Positions 58,579 to 64,000 of a stretch of DNA of 64,000 bases are shown in pieces; positions within the stretch are counted from its first letter, which is position 1; the number at the start of each line of letters is the position of its first letter. The translations under genes were made by a program, and so were the position numbers. Location of the stretch: contig CP051239.1 of the NCBI GenBank assembly GCA_017794945.1, positions 2,098,692 to 2,162,691 of the forward strand, given 5' to 3'. The notes under the pieces are model-generated. The model worked only from the letters and a program-made list of their open reading frames with translations. It ran no database searches and had not been told where the DNA came from. The DNA comes from Alcanivorax sp. (lineage in GTDB: Bacteria; Pseudomonadota; Gammaproteobacteria; Pseudomonadales; Alcanivoracaceae).

Positions 58579-59298
58579 ATGCGCTGGTTCGCTTTGGGGG
58601 CGGTGTTTGTCGCCAGCCTGGTGGTGTTTTTGGTGGCTTTGATGCCGGCGGCGTTGGTCATCGACAGAGTGCCGGCGTTGCGTCCCGGTGGCGCGCCGCT
58701 GGTGTTGTCCGACGCTCGCGGCCCCTGGTGGGATGCCGACGTCCGGGTACGCTGGCGTGATCAGCAGGGCCGTCTGAGTTGGCGTCTGGACTGGCGCGGC
58801 CTGACGCCCGGGGTCAAGCTGTCGCTGGCCGCCGACGACCTGAGTGCGCGCGGCTGGCTGGGCGCCGCCTGGGGAGACTGGCGTCTGGAGCAGTGGCGCG
58901 CGCAAGTGCCGGTGGCCATGGTCAGCCGGCAGGTGCCGCAAGGCGATGCCGATGGTACCGTGTCACTTTCCCTGCTGGTGTTGGAACTCGCCGATGAGAA
59001 CGTGGTCGATGCCAAAGGGACGCTTGATTACAGCGGCGGCACGGTCAGCTGGGGGCGTGACGGCTCGGCCAGCGTGCCACCCCTGGACGGTCGGCTGACG
59101 ATGGCCGACAACGGCCCGCGGCTCACCGTGACCGGTCCGGATGATCAGCAACTGGTGCTCGCCAGTGTTGAAGACAAGACTCTGAGCGTTCAGGTCCGTC
59201 GGGCCTGGCCGCAGTTACTTGGCGTCAGCCAGGGCGGAGACCCCACCGATGTGGTCTTCCGCATGCGCCGGCCTTTGACCCTGGGGCGGCCGGGCTGA
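58579..59298 (+). CDS. gspN: Type II secretion protein N
   Basis: The 239-residue protein has one N-terminal transmembrane helix (about 3-25) and a periplasmic domain with the WRLDWRGL and GTLDYSGGTVSW type strands of the GspN family. It is an accessory inner membrane component of the general secretory pathway. ATG 58579 follows a GTGGGG; a GTG at 58576 directly precedes it. It starts 12 bases after ssb and 122 bases before gspC. Confidence 0.8.
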   Translation: MRWFALGAVFVASLVVFLVALMPAALVIDRVPALRPGGAPLVLSDARGPWWDADVRVRWRDQQGRLSWRLDWRGLTPGVKLSLAADDLSARGWLGAAWGDWRLEQWRAQVPVAMVSRQVPQGDADGTVSLSLLVLELADENVVDAKGTLDYSGGTVSWGRDGSASVPPLDGRLTMADNGPRLTVTGPDDQQLVLASVEDKTLSVQVRRAWPQLLGVSQGGDPTDVVFRMRRPLTLGRPG

Positions 59299-59315
59299 GC
59301 GCCTCTGCATAACAA

Positions 59316-59357
59316 ACGGTCGGAAAGACCGTGTATAAATTGGCCAGGGACGGTCGG
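59316..59357 (+). promoter_or_regulatory. Inverted and direct repeats upstream of gspC
   Basis: ACGGTC-GGAAA-GACCGT (59316-59332) is a perfect inverted repeat. ACGGTCGG recurs at 59350-59357, between the -35 and -10 elements. The spacing of about 34 bases (three helix turns) would suit two bound repressors or activators. Confidence 0.45.
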
Positions 59358-59368
59358 CTCTCTATACT
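59340..59368 (+). promoter_or_regulatory. Putative promoter of gspC-gspD
   Basis: TTGGCC (59340-59345) and TATACT (59363-59368) are 17 bases apart. The transcript would start near 59375, about 46 bases before gspC. Confidence 0.65.
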
Positions 59369-59420
59369 CGGGATTCGATGCCGGCGGGCCGGGATAACGA
59401 TAAACAGGATTGAAGGTTTT

Positions 59421-60275
59421 ATGATTCAGTGGGCCCGGAGGGGAAACCGACAAAAAGGGGAGCGTTGGCTGCGCGCCATTCTGGCTCTTTTGTTGGTGGT
59501 ATTTCTCGCCTATGTGATTGCCCGGACCGTCTGGATGCTCTGGTACGGTCCTCGGGACAGCGTGCCCGAATCCAACCTTCAACAGGTGTCCGTTTCCGGC
59601 GCCCGCCAGGGTGATTCGGCGGTTTCCGCCTCCCAGGTGCAAAGCTGGAATCTTTTCGGTGTTTACCAGGCGGAGCCCGGGGCCAAGGACGACCGGCCGG
59701 TGGACGCCCCGGACACCCGTTTAAGCCTGGAGCTTCTGGGGCTGTTCCAGACGCGGGACAGGGGCCAGTCGTCCGCGATCATCGCGGAAAAAGGCAAGGA
59801 TGCGGAACTGTTTCATATTGGCGACGCGATTCCGGGTAATGCTGAGCTGGAAGACATCTACGCGGACCGCGTGATCCTGCGGCGGCAGGGGCGCCTGGAA
59901 ACCCTGCGCCTGAACGAGATCAAAGGTCTGGCCGGAGGCGGCGTGACGCAGGTCAATGAGCCGGCCCCGGAAACGCAGGCGCCAAGCCCGCAAACCGACC
60001 TGGCCCAGCAGCGCACCGCGTTGATCCGGCAGCTCGGACTGCAGCCGGTCAGCGAGGGCGGCACCGAGGGCTACAGAATCGGCGAGCAGGCGCCGAAGCA
60101 GTTAATTGAGCAAGTGGGGCTGAATCAGGGGGACGTGGTGGTCTCGGTGAACGGCTACCCGCTTGGCGATGAAGAGAGTGATCTGGCGGCATTGCAGTCC
60201 TACCTGGACAGCCAGGCCGCATCCATAGTCGTGCAGCGCGGCGAACAGGAATTTACCGTGAACTATCCACCGTGA
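59421..60275 (+). CDS. gspC: Type II secretion protein C
   Basis: The 284-residue inner membrane protein has a short cytoplasmic start, a transmembrane helix at about 17-42, a homology region domain (about 70-165; LSLELLGLFQTRDRGQSSAI) and a C-terminal PDZ domain (about 205-280; GLNQGDVVVSVNGYPL). GspC links the inner membrane platform to the secretin and helps select substrates. ATG 59421 is chosen; the longer open frame upstream covers the promoter. gspD begins eight bases after its stop. Confidence 0.9.
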   Translation: MIQWARRGNRQKGERWLRAILALLLVVFLAYVIARTVWMLWYGPRDSVPESNLQQVSVSGARQGDSAVSASQVQSWNLFGVYQAEPGAKDDRPVDAPDTRLSLELLGLFQTRDRGQSSAIIAEKGKDAELFHIGDAIPGNAELEDIYADRVILRRQGRLETLRLNEIKGLAGGGVTQVNEPAPETQAPSPQTDLAQQRTALIRQLGLQPVSEGGTEGYRIGEQAPKQLIEQVGLNQGDVVVSVNGYPLGDEESDLAALQSYLDSQAASIVVQRGEQEFTVNYPP

Positions 60276-60282
60276 GAACCCT

Positions 60283-62595
60283 ATGAAGTCGGCCCTGAAA
60301 ACAATAATCGCAGTGCTAACGCTGAGCCTGGCTCTCGGCGCCCATGCCCAGCAGCAGGCTCAGGTGGAGCAGTCCGGCGATGGCAAGAACTGGACGGTGA
60401 ATATCCGCAACGCGGACATTCAGGCGTTCATCAACCAGGTCGCGGAGATGACCGGGAAGAATTTTGTCGTCGACCCGCGGGTGCGCGCCCGTGACGTGAC
60501 TGTCATTTCCAACCAGCCACTGACCTCCGACGAAGTCTACGAGCTGTTCCTGTCGGTGCTCCAGGTCCACGGTTACGCCGCGGTGCCCTCCGGTGGCGTG
60601 ATCAAGATCGTCACCAACACCACCGCCAAGCAGAGCAACCTGCCGCTGACCGCCAATGCGGGCAGCGTGGACGGTGAAGAGTTGATCACCCAGGTGATCG
60701 CGGTGGACAACTCTCCGGTGGAGGAACTGGTGCCGGTGCTGCGCCCGCTGGTGCCGCAGTACGGTCACCTGGCGGCGGTGGGGTCCGCCAACGCGCTGAT
60801 CATCAGCGACCATGCCGACAACATTCAGCGCATGCGCGCCATCATCAACAGCCTCGACAACGCGGAAAGCGACGAGGTGGAAATCGTTCAGCTGGAGCAC
60901 GCGTTCGCCGGCAACATGGTGTCCCTGCTCGAAGAACTGACCACCTCGGATCCGGCCGCTAACAACCGGCGTCGGGGCGCCCAGGGCGGTGCCACCATGG
61001 TCGCCGATGAGCGCACCAACCGTTTGATCATCAAGGGCGATCGCGGCACCCGCGCCCGCCTGATGCCGCTGATCCAGCAACTGGACAGCCCCTCCAGCGC
61101 CGCCGGCGGCGTGCAGGTGGTCCGGCTCAGCCACGGTGATTCGGAAAAAATGGCGGAGCTGTTGAAGAACTTCGCCGCCGGTGCCTCGGCGGTTCGCCAG
61201 GGCGGTGATGAAGGCGGCGCCGCTGCCTCGCGTACCTCCAATGGCGAAGGCCGGGTCTCGATCCAGTCGGACGAGTCCCTGAACGCGCTGGTGATCCGCG
61301 CCGAGCCGGAAATGATGAAGGAACTGCAATCGGTGATCAGCCAGTTGGACGTGCGGCGGGCCCAGATCCTGATCGAGGCGGCGATTGTCGAAGTGACCGG
61401 CGATAAAGCCAACAACCTGGGCTTCCAATACCTGGCCGGCGATCTGGAAAACGGAGTTGGCGCGGTCAACTTCGGGGGCTCCGGCATCAGTGTGCAGTCT
61501 CTGCTGCAGGCGGTGATCACCGAGGACCCTTCCAATATCACCCTGGGCGACGGTATCGCCGCCGGCTTCGGCGAAACCGATGCCGACGGCGATCTGGAGT
61601 GGGGCGCGCTGGTGCAGGCGCTGGCGTCCACCACCAACACCAATCTGCTGTCGACCCCCAGCATTCTCACCCTGGATAACCAGGAAGCCTCGATCATCGT
61701 CGGTGAGAACGTGCCGTTCGTGACCGGGCAGGCGTCCAGCACCGGCTCCGGGGTGTCCAACCCGTTCACCACCATCCAGCGCGAGGATGTGGGCCTGACG
61801 TTGAAGGTGACGCCCCATGTGGCCGGGCTGAATACCATCCGCCTGGAGCTTGAGCAGGAAACCTCGGCGGTGAAGGATTCGGTCGGTGAAGCGGTGGACA
61901 TCGTCACCACCAAGCGACAGCTCAACACCACGGTGCTGGCGGACGACGGCGAGACCATCGCCCTCGGTGGTCTGATTTCCGACGACGTTCAGGAGACCGT
62001 GCGCAAGGTGCCGCTGCTCGGTGACATCCCTCTGCTGGGCTTTCTGTTCCGCTCCACCTCCGAGAGCCACGTCAAACGTAATCTGATGGTGTTCATCAAA
62101 CCCACGGTACTGGCGAACAACGACCGGCTGGTGGACATGACCCGGGAAAAATACATGGGCGTCACGGCCATGCAGTTCCGGGTCAACGATGACGGCGAAC
62201 TGGTGCGCGAGGTTCAGTTCCCGCTGCCCGTGAAGCTGGAAAATCTGTTCGAAGGGCGTTCGCCGGTTTCCGATGAGTACGAGCGCGCTTATAAGGCGCA
62301 GCAGCAAAAGCGGGGAGAAGATTCCGCCACGCCACCCACCTCCGGGCCGGTGACCGATACCGAGGGCGTGGTGCCCGGGCAGGAAGAGGCGCCCGCCGCC
62401 CGTGATGAGGAAGCGGACCAGGCGGAAGACGAGGCCCGCGAGCCGTCCGCCTCCCGGACCCCGCAGCCGGTTGAACCGGCCCCGGAACCCGCGCCGGCGG
62501 CCCCGCGGCAGGCTGAGGAGGCATCGACGGTGGCGGCCTCGCAGGCCGATACGGAGGCCAGGCCTTCCGGCCAGTGCCGTCCACCCTGGTGCTAG
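60283..62595 (+). CDS. gspD: Type II secretion outer membrane secretin
   Basis: The 770-residue secretin has a signal peptide (MKSALKTIIAVLTLSLALGA then HA) and four periplasmic N-domains. N0 begins at NIRNADIQAFINQVAEMTG; N1-N3 carry DNAESDEVEIVQLEHAFAG and QVVRLSHGDSEK. The C-terminal gate domain has VGENVPFVTG and the conserved LGDIPLLGFLFRS. A tail of about 100 residues is rich in proline, glutamate and alanine and ends in GQCRPPWC, unusual for the family. Downstream no gspE or gspF follows; an opposite-strand gene begins at once, so the platform genes must be elsewhere. Confidence 0.95.
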   Translation: MKSALKTIIAVLTLSLALGAHAQQQAQVEQSGDGKNWTVNIRNADIQAFINQVAEMTGKNFVVDPRVRARDVTVISNQPLTSDEVYELFLSVLQVHGYAAVPSGGVIKIVTNTTAKQSNLPLTANAGSVDGEELITQVIAVDNSPVEELVPVLRPLVPQYGHLAAVGSANALIISDHADNIQRMRAIINSLDNAESDEVEIVQLEHAFAGNMVSLLEELTTSDPAANNRRRGAQGGATMVADERTNRLIIKGDRGTRARLMPLIQQLDSPSSAAGGVQVVRLSHGDSEKMAELLKNFAAGASAVRQGGDEGGAAASRTSNGEGRVSIQSDESLNALVIRAEPEMMKELQSVISQLDVRRAQILIEAAIVEVTGDKANNLGFQYLAGDLENGVGAVNFGGSGISVQSLLQAVITEDPSNITLGDGIAAGFGETDADGDLEWGALVQALASTTNTNLLSTPSILTLDNQEASIIVGENVPFVTGQASSTGSGVSNPFTTIQREDVGLTLKVTPHVAGLNTIRLELEQETSAVKDSVGEAVDIVTTKRQLNTTVLADDGETIALGGLISDDVQETVRKVPLLGDIPLLGFLFRSTSESHVKRNLMVFIKPTVLANNDRLVDMTREKYMGVTAMQFRVNDDGELVREVQFPLPVKLENLFEGRSPVSDEYERAYKAQQQKRGEDSATPPTSGPVTDTEGVVPGQEEAPAARDEEADQAEDEAREPSASRTPQPVEPAPEPAPAAPRQAEEASTVAASQADTEARPSGQCRPPWC

Positions 62596-62605
62596 CCGGC
62601 GGCTG

Positions 62606-63649
62606 TCAGGGGGTGGTCAGGGACTCCAGGTTTCTGATCACCCGCTCGCTGCGCTCCAGTTTCTTCTGTAATTCCAGGTTTTCCGGATCCAACGGGGCGA
62701 CCCGCTGCCACAACTGGTGGGCGGCGCGGTATTCGCCCTTGGCGTACAGCGCTTCTCCCTGGGCCATGGCCCGGGCAAAGCGGTCCTGGGACCAACGCTT
62801 GACCTGCTTCCGCATGGTGTCCAGGTAAGCGTCATCATGCTGAGCCAGGTAGGTGCGAGCGGCCAGCAGGTCCTCCAGGCGGCCGCTCTGTTGGTATCGT
62901 GAAATCAGGGTCTCGGCGTGCTGGTAACGGGTTTCCTGACGTGCGTCCCGGGCCCGGTCCCGGGCGCTGTCGAGGGTTTTGCGGGCGCGTTTCAAGGAGG
63001 CCGGCTGGCTGCGGTCCGGCGTCAGTCGTTGTGCCATTTCCAGGGATACCAGTGCCTGGCGCCACAGCGCCTGATCGGCGTAGGCGTCACCCAGTTCGGT
63101 AAGGCCGTCGCTCACCTGTTGGCGCAGTCGCGCGCGCTGACCCAGAATTTTCGTCGCCCGGCGGTCATCATGGTGGGCCAGCGCCCGGTCCAGCTCATCG
63201 GTGTCCAACAAGGCCTTCGCCTGTGCCAGATACCACTGGTTAAGGCGTTCGCGCAGGGCCCCTGCTTCGCGCTCGCGCAATTGCGCCAGCACGTCGTTCA
63301 CCGGCTCCGGCTCGGCCACGCGGTCGCCGGTATCTTCCAGTAGCTGATAAGCCTGCCCCCAGTCCTCCCGGGCTGACAAATCCCGGGCCAGGGCCAGCCT
63401 TTCCTGGCGGTACTCCCGGCTTGCCTGCAGTACCCCCCGGCGTTGCTCGGTGAGCAGGCCGTACTGGGGATGGTCCTGGTCGGTGCGGTCGATGATCGCC
63501 AGGGCGTCCCGGTAGCGGTGTTCCCGCAGAGCGTCAGACACCCGGTCGGCGGGGTCGGAGAACGACACCAGCGAGGCACAGCCGGGCAGTATCAACACGG
63601 CCCCCAGGCCAAGCGCGGCCCGCCAGGTGCCGCGTTTAAGAGGATTCAC
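62606..63649 (-). CDS. Lipoprotein with helical repeats, unknown function
   Basis: The 347-residue protein has a signal peptide ending in a lipobox (ILPGC, Cys24) with alanine after cysteine, so outer membrane sorting is expected. The remainder is almost wholly helical, with TPR-like pairs (DALREHRYRDALAIIDRTD, ALVSLEMAQRLTPDRSQPAS, and ALYAKGEYRAAHQLWQRVAP). TPR-like units suggest a scaffold. GTG 63649 is used because GGAGG lies six bases upstream; a longer frame would place extra residues before the signal. Its start overlaps the end of the cyclase gene by 14 bases, so the two are coupled. Confidence 0.78.
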   Translation of the reverse strand: MNPLKRGTWRAALGLGAVLILPGCASLVSFSDPADRVSDALREHRYRDALAIIDRTDQDHPQYGLLTEQRRGVLQASREYRQERLALARDLSAREDWGQAYQLLEDTGDRVAEPEPVNDVLAQLREREAGALRERLNQWYLAQAKALLDTDELDRALAHHDDRRATKILGQRARLRQQVSDGLTELGDAYADQALWRQALVSLEMAQRLTPDRSQPASLKRARKTLDSARDRARDARQETRYQHAETLISRYQQSGRLEDLLAARTYLAQHDDAYLDTMRKQVKRWSQDRFARAMAQGEALYAKGEYRAAHQLWQRVAPLDPENLELQKKLERSERVIRNLESLTTP

Positions 63650-64000
63650 GGTCGGCCTCCGCGCTGATTTCGGCAAGGAATTGGGCAATGCGTTGCTCCA
63701 TCAGCGTTTCCGACAGGGCGTGCACGCCGTCGACCCGGAAGGTGCCTACCGGCTCCCGGCGGCCGCGCACCCGCATGGCGCCATACTCCGTGGCGCGCAC
63801 CCGGGAGCCGATGTTCGGATCCTCCATGATCGCCGAGGCGGCGATGATCTCGCCGGCGCCGGCCATATTGGACAGCCGCGAGGCCAGATTCACCGTGTCG
63901 CCCACCACCGTGTACTGCATGCGCTCCCTGGAACCGAGATTGCCGGCCAGCATCGACCCGGAATTCATCCCGATGCGGAATTCCACGGTGGTCAGGCCGC
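63636..64000 (-). CDS. Class III adenylate/guanylate cyclase, C-terminal part (partial)
   Basis: The reading frame enters from the right edge; about 120 residues are visible. The end of a class III cyclase catalytic domain is clear: FRIGMNSGSMLAGNLGSRER followed by MQYTVVGDTVNLASRLSN. The conserved TV-GDTVNLASRL contains the transition-state asparagine and, four residues on, arginine. A short helical tail follows. The metal-binding aspartates and any sensor domain lie outside the window. It would make cAMP (or cGMP). It is co-transcribed with the lipoprotein at 62606. Confidence 0.9.
   Translation of the reverse strand, partial: GLTTVEFRIGMNSGSMLAGNLGSRERMQYTVVGDTVNLASRLSNMAGAGEIIAASAIMEDPNIGSRVRATEYGAMRVRGRREPVGTFRVDGVHALSETLMEQRIAQFLAEISAEADRESS

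Noticed and set aside
62183..62584. Possible frameshift at the end of gspD that creates the long tail
   Set aside because: Codon usage and GC at third positions stay normal through the tail, and the frame closes cleanly at 62595. A frameshift cannot be proved without relatives; I treat the tail as real.

Overview
The window is a stretch of gammaproteobacterial chromosome, GC-rich and densely coded. It holds one complete 16S-tRNA-Ile-tRNA-Ala-23S-5S rRNA operon and one uninterrupted transcription/translation supercluster from birA through rplQ. The gene order (argC, bactofilin, erpA, anmK, M23 peptidase, tyrS; birA, coaX, SPOR protein, four tRNAs, tuf, tRNA-Trp, secE) and the 16S sequence point to the order Oceanospirillales/Pseudomonadales. 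Alcanivorax or Alloalcanivorax is my best guess, from memory rather than a search. No phage, transposase, insertion sequence, CRISPR array or defence system is visible. Nearly all of the window is core chromosome.

Layout. Positions 1-6204 carry the argC tail, a coiled-coil membrane protein (DUF6776 type), a bactofilin, erpA (with a near-perfect type 1 IscR site in front), a PAP2 phosphatase, the overlapping murein genes anmK and mepM-like (minus strand), and tyrS. Positions 6282-11865 are the rRNA operon with a stringent-type promoter, boxA elements, long processing stems and a terminator. Positions 11870-12300 are non-coding and filled with REP-like hairpins and a thrice-repeated small palindrome. 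Positions 12320-16918 carry a small membrane protein, an acyl-CoA synthetase, birA, coaX and a SPOR protein. Positions 16934-18796 hold tRNA-Thr, -Tyr, -Gly, -Thr and tuf; tRNA-Trp, secE, nusG, rplKAJL and rpoBC follow. Positions 31026-35576 are the str operon (rpsL, rpsG, fusA, second tuf). Positions 35559-49498 are the complete S10, spc and alpha operons.

The right part (49646-64000) is a mosaic of single genes and short operons. It contains a ferritin-like protein with a GyrI-like effector-binding protein, a small unknown minus-strand gene, an SRPBCC-SDR fusion, uvrA with a LexA box, a CsgD-like LuxR regulator, a YajR-like MFS transporter, ssb, gspN-gspC-gspD without the rest of the type II secretion genes, a lipoprotein, and the end of a class III nucleotide cyclase.

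The most informative observations are regulatory. They are the IscR site at erpA, the LexA box at uvrA, two operon junctions where the -35 element lies in the loop of the hairpin that ends or follows the previous gene, a shared rRNA/tRNA promoter core, and near-identical tuf copies that differ at only four synonymous positions. I found no convincing new multi-gene system. The least explained items are the SRPBCC-SDR fusion, the CsgD-like regulator with its long leader, the small gene with repeated YRG motifs, and the repeat cluster behind the rRNA operon.
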